This document shows positions 15,282 through 23,998 of a stretch of 64,000 nucleotides of DNA, one piece after another. The notes under the pieces were generated by a model. That model did no database searches. It saw only the letters and a list, made by a program, of their open reading frames with translations, and had not been told where the DNA came from. The stretch comes from Aquirufa antheringensis. GTDB taxonomy: Bacteria > Bacteroidota > Bacteroidia > Cytophagales > Spirosomataceae. The translations under genes were made by a program, and so were the position numbers. The first letter of the stretch is position 1, and each line of letters starts with the position of its first letter. The stretch lies in assembly GCF_004307425.1 (NCBI RefSeq), contig NZ_SEWZ01000002.1, positions 500,935 to 564,934 on the forward strand. The letters run 5' to 3'.

Positions 15282-18200
15282 TTAAACGGTTTTCGTGAAC
15301 CACTTTTGCTTGATACGCTCTGAGATGTAGTACATACACGGAACGATGATTAAGGTTAAAATGGTGGAGAACGTTAATCCGAAGATGATCGTCCAGGCTA
15401 AGATTCCCCAGAAAACGGCGGATTCAGAACCGATGAAGATGTGTGGATTTAATTCTGTGAACATGCCCACGAAGTCGATGCTTAAGCCTAATGCCAAAGG
15501 AATTAAGCCTAATACCGCCGCCGAAGCCGTCAACAATACCGGAGTTAAACGAATTCCTCCCCCCTCGATGATTGCCTCTTTCAAATCGTAACCACGCTTA
15601 AAGCGAAGTTCCTCGATGAATTCGATTAATAGGATACCATTCTTTACTACGATACCAGCCAGGGCGATGATACCTACACCGGACATAATCACGGAGAAGG
15701 TCATTCCGAAAGCCATGAATCCTAATAAAACGCCGATTAACGATAATAAGATGGTTGCGAAGATGATCATTGGTTTTACCGCAGAGTTAAACTGCGTTGC
15801 CAGGATCAGGTAGATTAAGATTAACGCGACTAAGAAGGCTACGCCTAGGAAGGCGCCGGATTCTTTTTGGTCCTCTTGCTCACCACCCATGCGAAGTGTA
15901 TAGCCTTGCGGCACTTCGATTCCTTCGAAAAGCGTGGTTAATTCGCCTACGATCTCATTCGCGTTATAGCCTTGAACGACGTCAGACCCTAGGGTTACGA
16001 CACGCTCTTGGTTTTTGCGGTTGATTTGGCTGAAAGAAGTGGCATAGCGAATATCAGCGATAGAGTTCAATGGAACCTGGCGCAAGGCGCCGCCCATGTT
16101 CATATCGCGGTAGGTGATATTCATTTGCAATAATTTCTCGATTTGGTTGCGAGAATCTCCTTTTAAGCGCAATTGAATAGGATATTCATCCTTTGTATCG
16201 CGGAATTTCGAGATTTCTGCGCCAAATAATCCCGTACGCACCGCCATCGCCACTTGAGCTGATGATATGCCCTCGCGGGACGCTTTCTCGCGGTCTACGT
16301 CGATGATGATTTCCGGCTTGTTTGTCACTAAATCGGATTTCAACTCTTGGATACCTTGGATGCCAGCGCTCGAGATCGCTGCACGTACTTTTTTCTCTAA
16401 AGATTGTAAAACCGCGAAGTCTTCTCCAGCGATTTCGATTGAAATAGGCTTACCCGTAGGCGGTCCATTGTTCTCGCGTTCGATGGCAATTTCGACGCCG
16501 GCTAGGGGATTTTTGGCAAAATCCGCTTGAATTTTACTCAAAACCTCACCCGTTTTAATGCCCTCGCGCAATTGCAATTTCTCGAATGCAATCGTCACCT
16601 TACTCTTGTGTGGCGTTGCCCCACGGTCTGGTTGCATCGGATCTCCCGCGTTTTTACCCACGTTCGAAATGACCGAATTGACAATTTTATTGTAACCCTC
16701 TTTGTTCAAGAAAGCAGAAACACGCTTCTCGATCACTTTCGTCACGGAATCCGTTACAACCGCATCGGTACCGATTGGGTTTTTGGAATAAATATAAATG
16801 TAATCCGGATCGCCTGAAGGGAAGAAAACCACCTTCGGCTTCACCACGCCTAAAAGCATGATTGTCACGATCAATAAAACGAAGGAAGAAATCGTGGCAT
16901 AAATAGGGCGCTTACCCATCAATACCCATGAAATTAACTTACGGTAATTCGTTTTGAAATTAGGCAAAGTAACCTCCTGGAACGGCACAATCCACTTTGG
17001 AGTAATCACAAAGTGATTGAATATGTACAGAATGATACAAAGCACGAAGAAGTTTCCAAAGCCAAAGTGACCCAAGCCAAAGCCCATCACATAACCGAAA
17101 ACCGCCAAGCTCAACAAGATGAATACCGTACGACGGATATCCGAAAACTGCGGATTTTTCACGTCGTTCACCTCTTCATCGTGACGCTTCATAAACGTAA
17201 TCGCGAACACCGGGTTCATGACATAAGCCACAAAAAGGGAGGCAAAAAGCGTAATGATCAACGTAATAGGCAAGTATTTCATGAACTCACCCACGATCCC
17301 TGGCCAGAATAACAAAGGTAAGAATGGCGAAATCGTCGTCAATGTTCCAGACAATACCGGTACGAATACCTCTGAAGCGGCTAATTTCACCGACTCGGTA
17401 ATCGTCAATTTCTTGAAGTTATTGAATAAACGGTGGGCATTCTCGATCACCACGATCGCGTCATCCACCACAATACCGAGGCCTAAAAGGAAACCAAATA
17501 AGACGATGGTATTTAAGCTAAAGTCTAAAGAAGGCATGAACAAGAAGGTCATCAAAGCCGATAAAGGCACCGATAGGCCCACGAATACCGCATCTCTAAC
17601 ACCCATGAAGAACATCAATACGATGACGACAAAGATGAAACCTAGGATTACGGTATTAATCAAATCCGCTAAATCACCACGCGTACGCTCGGATTGATCC
17701 GCCGTCGTTGTGACCGTTAAGCCCGCTGGGAAACGGTTTTCTTTGTATTCTTCGATCGTCTTCTCGATGCGATCTGCCGCCTCGATTAAGTTCGCACCCC
17801 CACGCTTGATGACGTTTAAGGTGATTACCGACTTATTGTTCAAACGCGCAAAATCTTGCTTTTCTTCGTAGCTATCTTTTACTTCAGCCACGTCCTTTAA
17901 ACGAACGCGTGCACCCGTAGAAGAACCGATCATTAGATTAGCTAACTGATCTACTGCTTTGAATTCACCTGTCACTCGAAGGGAACGACGAACGCCATCC
18001 ACGGCCAAATCACCGCCTGAGATGTTCACGTTTTCGCCTTGAACGGCAGATTGGATATCGTAGAAAGTCAAACCATAACTTTGCATCTTGTACAAGTCTA
18101 GGTTGATTTGGATCTCTCTTTTCAAGGCACCGATGATGTCTACGCGGTTAATTTCCGGCATCCCCTCGATCTCGTCTTGTAAATCCTCCGCATACTTTTT

Positions 18201-18710
18201 CAACTTATCTAAGGGATAGTCCCCCGCGATGTTGATGTTCATAATCGGGAATTCGGAGAAGTTTACCTCAGCGACAGAAGGCTCACGCGTTAAGTCTTTA
18301 GGCAAATCTGCGATCGCTTTATCCACCGCATCTTGCGTGCGTTGCTTCGCAATGGGGACGGTGACGTCCGTATTGAATTCCACGATGATGACCGAAATAT
18401 CTTGCAAAGCATTTGACTTCACACGCTTGACGCCCGTGATCGATTTGATTTGCTTTTCGATCGGTTTATTGATCGTGTTTTCGATGTCCGAGGGAGTCGT
18501 TCCGGCGTAGACCGTTTGGATGACCATTTGTGGCACCACGATGTCTGGGAATTGTTCCTTAGGTAAGCTCGAATAGATTCCCATCCCCGCCACAAATATG
18601 ATGAACGTGAAGATGTAAACCGTCGTGCGGTTTTGGGCTAACCAGCCCACCATGTTATAGATCAAGCCTTTGCCTTCTGGCAATTGCTCATTTTTGCTAT
18701 TTTTTTCCAT
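15282..18710 (-). CDS. RND efflux permease (HAE1/AcrB type) with extra central membrane segments
   Basis: 1142 residues. It exports substrates by proton exchange across the inner membrane as part of a tripartite pump. Family features are the N-terminal helix followed by YSSLPKEQFPDI, TPSDIENTINKPIEKQI, the TM4 acidic pair in GIVVDDAIVVIENAH, and the late VVKNGILLIEFIEEL block. It is about 100 residues longer than AcrB. Most of the excess lies between the two halves (about residues 510-590), where two additional hydrophobic stretches occur (RRTVFILLSLAVFGYVMGFG and NFFVLCIILYIFNHF). It follows the adaptor gene by 7 bases. The substrate is unknown. Confidence 0.88.
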   Translation of the reverse strand: MEKNSKNEQLPEGKGLIYNMVGWLAQNRTTVYIFTFIIFVAGMGIYSSLPKEQFPDIVVPQMVIQTVYAGTTPSDIENTINKPIEKQIKSITGVKRVKSNALQDISVIIVEFNTDVTVPIAKQRTQDAVDKAIADLPKDLTREPSVAEVNFSEFPIMNINIAGDYPLDKLKKYAEDLQDEIEGMPEINRVDIIGALKREIQINLDLYKMQSYGLTFYDIQSAVQGENVNISGGDLAVDGVRRSLRVTGEFKAVDQLANLMIGSSTGARVRLKDVAEVKDSYEEKQDFARLNNKSVITLNVIKRGGANLIEAADRIEKTIEEYKENRFPAGLTVTTTADQSERTRGDLADLINTVILGFIFVVIVLMFFMGVRDAVFVGLSVPLSALMTFLFMPSLDFSLNTIVLFGFLLGLGIVVDDAIVVIENAHRLFNNFKKLTITESVKLAASEVFVPVLSGTLTTISPFLPLLFWPGIVGEFMKYLPITLIITLFASLFVAYVMNPVFAITFMKRHDEEVNDVKNPQFSDIRRTVFILLSLAVFGYVMGFGLGHFGFGNFFVLCIILYIFNHFVITPKWIVPFQEVTLPNFKTNYRKLISWVLMGKRPIYATISSFVLLIVTIMLLGVVKPKVVFFPSGDPDYIYIYSKNPIGTDAVVTDSVTKVIEKRVSAFLNKEGYNKIVNSVISNVGKNAGDPMQPDRGATPHKSKVTIAFEKLQLREGIKTGEVLSKIQADFAKNPLAGVEIAIERENNGPPTGKPISIEIAGEDFAVLQSLEKKVRAAISSAGIQGIQELKSDLVTNKPEIIIDVDREKASREGISSAQVAMAVRTGLFGAEISKFRDTKDEYPIQLRLKGDSRNQIEKLLQMNITYRDMNMGGALRQVPLNSIADIRYATSFSQINRKNQERVVTLGSDVVQGYNANEIVGELTTLFEGIEVPQGYTLRMGGEQEDQKESGAFLGVAFLVALILIYLILATQFNSAVKPMIIFATILLSLIGVLLGFMAFGMTFSVIMSGVGIIALAGIVVKNGILLIEFIEELRFKRGYDLKEAIIEGGGIRLTPVLLTASAAVLGLIPLALGLSIDFVGMFTELNPHIFIGSESAVFWGILAWTIIFGLTFSTILTLIIVPCMYYISERIKQKWFTKTV

Positions 18711-18717
18711 TTTCTAC

Positions 18718-19827
18718 TTAGAAAGAGATGGCTGTACCATCTACTAAATCTTGAAATCCTTGTGTAATGATCGCGTCACCTGCTTTTAAACCTTCAGAAA
18801 TCTCTGCTTGGCCGTTATAGGTTAAACCGATCGTGACTTGACGTGCACGCGCTACTTTCTTGCCATTCTCCTCTACCGCTACGTATACTAAATTGCCTTT
18901 CTCGGTCTTTTGGATGATGTTTTCGCTGATCACGATCGCATTTTTCTTAGACGTATCGTTAATGTTGATCACCGCTAATAAGTTCGGCTTTAACTCGCCA
19001 CCTGCGTTCGGGATACGCGCTTCGATGTCAAACGTACGGGTTAAGGGGTTTACGATTTTCGAAACTAATGAGATACGCGCCTTTAATTCCTTGTTTAAAT
19101 CTGGGAATTTGATGCTGATTTCATCGCCTTGTTTCACCGTTCCTACATACGAATCAGCGATTTTAGCCGCGATCTTCAAGTTGCCTAAGTTCACGATTTG
19201 AACGATAGGTACACCAGGAGCGCCCATTTCACCTGCTTTTTGGCGAACTAATTCGATGGTTCCAGCGATCGGAGCCGTTACGCGAGATAAGCCTAATTGC
19301 GCTTTCAAGGTGACGATTCTTTTCTCTAAAGACTCCATGTTCGACTTCGCACTCAAGTATTGTACTTCTGTCCCGATTTGTTGATCCCAAAGCGCTTTTT
19401 GCTTCGTATAGATCGTCTTCGCTAACGACAATTGTTGACGAACCTCTTCTAAGGACTCTTTTAAGATGTTATTGTCCAAAGTCGCAATTAATTGACCTTT
19501 AGACACCGATTGTCCCGCTACGACTGGCAAGGATAAAATCACGCCACCCGTTTGTGGGCTTACTAAAACCGTGTTTTCAGCGACTACATTTCCTTGTGCT
19601 TCTACGAAGTGTAGGAACGTTTGTGCTACTAATGGGCTCACCGTTACGGCGATTACTTTCGCTGTGGCTTGCTCAGTAGGCTTACCTACTTCTTTTTCTA
19701 ATTGCGCGATTTTTGCCTGGATTTCTTTTTCCTGAGACTTCAAATCCGCTAATTCTTGCTTTTTGTCTTTTGATCCGCATGCCGCGAAGAAAAGAATTCC
19801 ACTTAGGAGGATGGCTATTTTTTTCAT
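18718..19827 (-). CDS. RND membrane-fusion (periplasmic adaptor) lipoprotein
   Basis: 369 residues. A lipoprotein signal ends FFAACG, anchoring the adaptor to a membrane. A short coiled coil (residues about 25-48) precedes the usual order of lipoyl-like, hairpin and beta-barrel domains: VVAGQSVSKGQLIATLDN and TAPIAGTIELVRQKAGE mark the split lipoyl domain. The protein bridges the RND permease and the TolC channel. The gene sits between them in the operon (7- and 7-base gaps). Confidence 0.88.
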   Translation of the reverse strand: MKKIAILLSGILFFAACGSKDKKQELADLKSQEKEIQAKIAQLEKEVGKPTEQATAKVIAVTVSPLVAQTFLHFVEAQGNVVAENTVLVSPQTGGVILSLPVVAGQSVSKGQLIATLDNNILKESLEEVRQQLSLAKTIYTKQKALWDQQIGTEVQYLSAKSNMESLEKRIVTLKAQLGLSRVTAPIAGTIELVRQKAGEMGAPGVPIVQIVNLGNLKIAAKIADSYVGTVKQGDEISIKFPDLNKELKARISLVSKIVNPLTRTFDIEARIPNAGGELKPNLLAVININDTSKKNAIVISENIIQKTEKGNLVYVAVEENGKKVARARQVTIGLTYNGQAEISEGLKAGDAIITQGFQDLVDGTAISF

Positions 19828-19834
19828 GTTTTTG

Positions 19835-21178
19835 TTAGTCTATGTATAGTGTACCGTTTGCTTTTTCTAATTCCACTTTCGCCACTAGGGCATTGTAAAG
19901 GGCCGTAAAGTAGTTTGCTTGTGATTCTTTAATGGATGATTCTGCGTTCAAAACCTCTAAGTTTGAACCTACCCCTTGTTGGTATTTCACCCGGGTAACG
20001 CGCGAAATCTCGTTCGCTAAGTCCAGGTTCGCCTTTTGTTCTTTCATGGATTCCAAAGCGTTTTTCATCGTAATGCTCGCCTGTGAACGCTGCAAGTCGA
20101 TAGACGACTTTAACAAGCTGTAAGACTGACGCACCTTTTGTAAGTTATTCGCTGATTGAACCGCTTTGTATTTCTTCGAAAATCCGTCAAAAATCGGGAT
20201 CTGCAAAGCCACCGTAACAGCTGCGTTATCGAACCATTGTTTAGTGATCAAATCGCTGAATGCATTGGCCCCTGCGTTATAACCGTAGTTCGCGTTCAAC
20301 ACTAAACGAGGCAAATAACCTGCCTTGATGCTCTTCAGATCTAGTTCGGCTAAGTTCTCTTGTGTTTGCAAGATGGAATACTCGATGCGGTTCGCATAAT
20401 TGAAATCCCCCGCCGCATTCGTGTTGAAGGTCGCTAATTCCACCTTCTCTAAGCTCTCGCTTAGGCGAATCGGTTCTTCCATGGGGAAACCCATTTGGAA
20501 TTTGAGTAAGGAATAGCTCAATGCCTGAAGGCGCTCAATATTCTCTAATTCCGTGCGCAGGTTATTGGCTTGCACATCTAAACGCTGCACGTCGATCTTT
20601 TCTACGAAACCTTGCTTGTTTAACTCGCGCGTCTCCTTCAGTAAGGTATCTAAGCGAGCTACATTTAAGGCTAAAAGTCCTTGGCGTTTTTCGTTCACCA
20701 AAATCCCATAATAAGCCTTCGTCACATTCTCTGCTACTTGCTGCTTCGATTGGGTAACCGATTTAACGGCTAAGTCTTTGTAAACGCTAGAAGCCTTCAA
20801 ACCTAATAAATAAGTTCCGTCAAAAACCAGTTGGCTCAAACCCACACTAGCAAATCCGGAATTATCCACACCGAATTTCGCGGCAATTAATTCACCATCC
20901 GCTGCAGCCGGGTTAAATATTTTAGCAGGAATGAACGCACGTTGTAAGACGATATTGTTCGTTAATGCAAGAGAACCATTGACTTGAGGTAAGCCCATGG
21001 CTTTGATCTCACTGATTTTCGCACTTGCGTTCTGCAAGTCGATTTGGCTATTTTTCACCTGGACCTGGTGGGCGATGGCATAGTCTACGGCCTGCTTGAG
21101 GCTATAAGTCTGTGCATTCGCTGCAAGGGAGGTCAACAAAAATAGACCGGCATAGATTTTTCTTAGGCGGATCATCAT
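19835..21178 (-). CDS. TolC-family outer-membrane efflux protein
   Basis: 447 residues with signal peptide (cleaved after AANAQ). The protein shows the internal duplication of long helical repeats expected of TolC proteins, with YSLKQAVDYAIAHQVQVKNS at the start of the first repeat and GVGSNLEVLNAESSIKESQ in the second. It forms the outer-membrane exit duct of the pump encoded downstream. Its start overlaps the stop of the TetR gene (ATGA), so regulator and pump are co-expressed. Confidence 0.88.
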   Translation of the reverse strand: MMIRLRKIYAGLFLLTSLAANAQTYSLKQAVDYAIAHQVQVKNSQIDLQNASAKISEIKAMGLPQVNGSLALTNNIVLQRAFIPAKIFNPAAADGELIAAKFGVDNSGFASVGLSQLVFDGTYLLGLKASSVYKDLAVKSVTQSKQQVAENVTKAYYGILVNEKRQGLLALNVARLDTLLKETRELNKQGFVEKIDVQRLDVQANNLRTELENIERLQALSYSLLKFQMGFPMEEPIRLSESLEKVELATFNTNAAGDFNYANRIEYSILQTQENLAELDLKSIKAGYLPRLVLNANYGYNAGANAFSDLITKQWFDNAAVTVALQIPIFDGFSKKYKAVQSANNLQKVRQSYSLLKSSIDLQRSQASITMKNALESMKEQKANLDLANEISRVTRVKYQQGVGSNLEVLNAESSIKESQANYFTALYNALVAKVELEKANGTLYID

Positions 21179-21777
21179 TTTAAATTGTTTTGGTAAGATG
21201 TGTAAAGTGTTAAACCTTTTTCGGTCAAAATGCCTCGCATGAAAATGTCCATCAGCGTGAGCTGGGTTTCATACAAGGATAATTTATTGTTGGGGTAAAA
21301 ATCAGGGTTGAAGGCTAAATCTACTTCGGCCATCCGCAAACGCGCTAGCAATTCGAAATCGATATCATTTCTGAAATACCCGAATTGTGCCCCCTTTTTA
21401 AAGTCAGCGATTAAATTTCCGTGAATATAATTTTCACCGTGGTTCTTGAATAATTGAAAGGCGGTAGGGAAGTATTTCTGGATTTCAAACAGTAAACGAG
21501 GGTTCATCTGCACTAGCATATCCTTCACCATCTCGAAAGATTTGAACATCTTTTCGATGACGTTAGCATATAAGCGATCTAATTCTTCCCATTTCGCAGC
21601 ATCTTGCTCGATGAAGGATTTGACCACTTCACAGACCATCGAATCTTTATCCGGAAAATGTTGATAAATCGTTTTCTTCGAAATGCCTAACTCGCTGGCA
21701 ATCGCATCCATCGTTACGGTCTTAACACCATAGCGGAAGAATAATTCAGTTCCTTTTTCTAGAATGCGCGATTTCAT
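21175..21777 (-). CDS. TetR-family transcriptional regulator
   Basis: 200 residues. The N-terminal helix-turn-helix (VKTVTMDAIASELGISKKTI followed by YQHFPDKDSMV) is typical of TetR/AcrR. The C-terminal two thirds form the ligand-binding helical domain, here with no recognisable subfamily. As the first gene of the regulator-tolC-adaptor-RND operon it most likely represses its own operon and is released by a pump substrate. A palindromic operator was not identified with confidence in the 100 bases upstream. Confidence 0.88.
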   Translation of the reverse strand: MKSRILEKGTELFFRYGVKTVTMDAIASELGISKKTIYQHFPDKDSMVCEVVKSFIEQDAAKWEELDRLYANVIEKMFKSFEMVKDMLVQMNPRLLFEIQKYFPTAFQLFKNHGENYIHGNLIADFKKGAQFGYFRNDIDFELLARLRMAEVDLAFNPDFYPNNKLSLYETQLTLMDIFMRGILTEKGLTLYTSYQNNLK

Positions 21778-21879
21778 TTGCTAACCCCATAAGTTATCGG
21801 GATGGCAAAACTATGGAAACTTTTAGAGACTACAAAGTTTTCTTGTATTATTTTAAGATTACCGGCTGGTTAAATTTGA

Positions 21880-22389
21880 TTAACGGCCAAAATCATCCTG
21901 CAAACGGACGATATCCGATTCATCTGATGGATGCGCTACATCGGTATGTTGCCAAATCTCCGTCACCACTCCCCAGTTGTCTAAACCGACTAATCGATGG
22001 CGCATACCAGTGGGTAAGGTGATCAATTCACCTTCCTGATAAACCCCCGGAGCCGATTGCTCATCCGTCTCCGAAATCACCACTCCTACCGGACCCGCAT
22101 TCACCGTCCAAACCTCCGCTCTGCGGAAGTGGTATTGCCACGACAAACGCTTCTCTGGCGCCACCACTAAAAACTTAGGACTTAGTTTCTGCGTGATTTG
22201 GATCGCATCTAGTGAAAGTTGTGGGAAGAATTGAGCCGCAAATTTCGCTGCCTGGCTTTCATCTAACACAAAGAAACCTCCCCAAGGGCGGCTGTGGTCT
22301 TTGTCGATAATGGTATAACCGTGGGAAAGGATGTAGGCCTCGACTTGTGCGAAGACTTGGGAGGCAGGAGTAGTTGCGCTAAAATTCAT
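21880..22389 (-). CDS. Cupin-fold sugar-phosphate isomerase-like protein
   Basis: The start is set at MNFSATTPASQVF (169 residues), since the upstream extension is untypical and runs into a terminator. The single cupin domain shows YHFRRAEVWTVNAGPVGVVI and ITLPTGMRHRLVGLDNWGVV, and ends EIWQHTDVAHPSDESDIVRL. This resembles the cupin part of type II mannose-6-phosphate isomerase/GDP-mannose pyrophosphorylase proteins. A metal-binding His cluster (H-x-RR-x-E, then MRH) is plausible. The reaction and substrate are not certain. It lies just after the Gfo/Idh/MocA gene across a terminator. Confidence 0.65.
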   Translation of the reverse strand: MNFSATTPASQVFAQVEAYILSHGYTIIDKDHSRPWGGFFVLDESQAAKFAAQFFPQLSLDAIQITQKLSPKFLVVAPEKRLSWQYHFRRAEVWTVNAGPVGVVISETDEQSAPGVYQEGELITLPTGMRHRLVGLDNWGVVTEIWQHTDVAHPSDESDIVRLQDDFGR

Positions 22390-22404
22390 AGTACAAAAAT
22401 AAAA

Positions 22405-22431
22405 AAAAGACGGGAGAGCATCCCGTCTTTT
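22405..22431 (-). terminator. Intrinsic terminator after the MocA-type oxidoreductase
   Basis: An 11-bp perfect stem (AAAAGACGGGA with its complement) closes a 5-base loop. On the minus strand it is followed by a run of T, 25 bases past the stop at 22456. Confidence 0.85.
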
Positions 22432-22455
22432 CACTTCTATTTATCGAATGGTCAC

Positions 22456-23889
22456 TTACAGTGTCCAGCCTTTGCGGTATTCGCGTTTTACAAATTGGTT
22501 CGCTGCCTCGAAGTTCGTGATGCGCATGTTTTTCGCATCCCATTCTAGCTTTTGGCGACCAATGTATTTCGCATTACGGCCTTCTCCATCACGTAATAAA
22601 TACGAACGAATAGCCAGATTACCCATCAACACTGATTCCGTAAATGGAGCCGCATAATCAAATGGAGAACTGACTTCCATATTGCCAAAACCCGCTTTAC
22701 AAGCCTCCACCCACTGGGTATTGTGACCGCCATCGCCGCCTTTTACCCGTGCTATGCTTGCTTTAGGAAGTTCTGATTCATCTACCCGCACACCATTACG
22801 GTAAACTTTTGGATTCATACCATACGTTCCGCAGGTCATGATTCCTTTCGAACCGATCAGGATAACGCCATTCGTTCCATCCGCATCTCCGATCACATCG
22901 GTCGAAGGAATTCCGTCTGGATGTGGTGCGCGAAGGCCACCGTCAAACCAGGTTAACTTCACAGGAGAATTATTTTTCTTCGAAGGACCATAGTGTAAGG
23001 TTACCATCGAGCTAGGAGGACATCCTTGTGGAATGTGCTCCGGTGTCCAATCCTGTAAGAAAACAGAACCTACAGAACATTCTACGTCGATCGCATCGCG
23101 GATGCCTAGCACTTTGAAGGGAGGGTCTAATAAGTGACATCCCATATCTCCTAGGGCACCTGTACCATAATCCCACCAGCCTCTCCATTTGAAGGGAAGA
23201 AAAGCAGGGTTATATTCTCTGTATTTCGAAGGTCCTAACCATAGATCCCAATCTACCTCAGCCGGTGCTGGGGAACCAGCCGCTGGGTAAGCAATTCCTT
23301 GTGGCCACACTGGACGGTTTGTCCACACTAACACTTCTTTTACTTTTCCGATCGCCCCGCCATCGAACCATTCCATCATTTTACGAACACCGTCGCCGGA
23401 TGAACCTTGGTTACCCATTTGGGTGACTACTTGCATCTCACGTGCTTTCTCCCCTAGGATACGAGCCTCGTAGATGTCGTGTGTCAAAGGCTTTTGCACA
23501 TATACGTGTTTCTTGCGACGCATGGCCTCCATCGCAATGGTAGCGTGGGTGTGGTCAGGCGTAGAAACAATGACTGCATCTACATTGCTGCCTTCTTTAT
23601 CTAAAGCAGCACGGAAGTCACGGTAATAGTTTGCTTTGGGTAGGTCGCCTTTGATTCGAGCGATTTGGCGATCATCGACATCGACGATAGCGACGATGTT
23701 TTCTGCCCCTTTATTATAGGAACTCATGATATCGCTGTAGCCTTTTCCGCCACCACCGACACCCATGATGTTTAATTTGTCTGAAGGAGCAATGTAGCCC
23801 TTGCCTAGCACGTGGCGAGGTACAATGTAGAAACTGGCTGCGGCTAATCCTGCCTTACGCAGGAAGTCCCGTCTTGATTCGTTACTCAT
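22456..23889 (-). CDS. Gfo/Idh/MocA-family oxidoreductase with Tat signal
   Basis: 477 residues. The N-terminus SRRDFLRKAGLAAASF is a twin-arginine signal, so the enzyme is folded with its cofactor before export. The Rossmann domain begins LNIMGVGGGGKGYSDIM, and AIVSTPDHTHATIAMEAMR-type residues (about 110-130) are followed by KHVYVQKPLTHDIYEA, the catalytic-lysine region of the family. The C-terminal beta-sheet domain includes GALGDMGCHLLDPPF. Such exported MocA enzymes in Bacteroidota act on sugars or glycosides through a bound nicotinamide cofactor. The substrate is unknown. Confidence is high for the family, low for the reaction. Confidence 0.85.
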   Translation of the reverse strand: MSNESRRDFLRKAGLAAASFYIVPRHVLGKGYIAPSDKLNIMGVGGGGKGYSDIMSSYNKGAENIVAIVDVDDRQIARIKGDLPKANYYRDFRAALDKEGSNVDAVIVSTPDHTHATIAMEAMRRKKHVYVQKPLTHDIYEARILGEKAREMQVVTQMGNQGSSGDGVRKMMEWFDGGAIGKVKEVLVWTNRPVWPQGIAYPAAGSPAPAEVDWDLWLGPSKYREYNPAFLPFKWRGWWDYGTGALGDMGCHLLDPPFKVLGIRDAIDVECSVGSVFLQDWTPEHIPQGCPPSSMVTLHYGPSKKNNSPVKLTWFDGGLRAPHPDGIPSTDVIGDADGTNGVILIGSKGIMTCGTYGMNPKVYRNGVRVDESELPKASIARVKGGDGGHNTQWVEACKAGFGNMEVSSPFDYAAPFTESVLMGNLAIRSYLLRDGEGRNAKYIGRQKLEWDAKNMRITNFEAANQFVKREYRKGWTL

Positions 23890-23949
23890 GGTTGATAGGT
23901 TTAAATGATTGGATGTAAGTTTGGAAAAAAATAGGAGAAAACAAAAAAA

Positions 23950-23973
23950 AGGGGTCAGCTTTCGCTAACCCCT
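23950..23973 (-). terminator. Intrinsic terminator of rpsA
   Basis: On the minus strand a 10-bp stem (AGGGGTTAGC, one U-G wobble) closes a GAAA tetraloop and runs directly into eight T. It is 26 bases beyond the rpsA stop. Confidence 0.88.
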
Positions 23974-23998
23974 CTCAGTATAGAACAGTTGAATGTTA

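Noticed and set aside
15346-18510. Several 65-147 codon frames antisense to the RND permease
   Set aside because: Shadow frames of a long biased gene; their peptides show no domains or starts with context.
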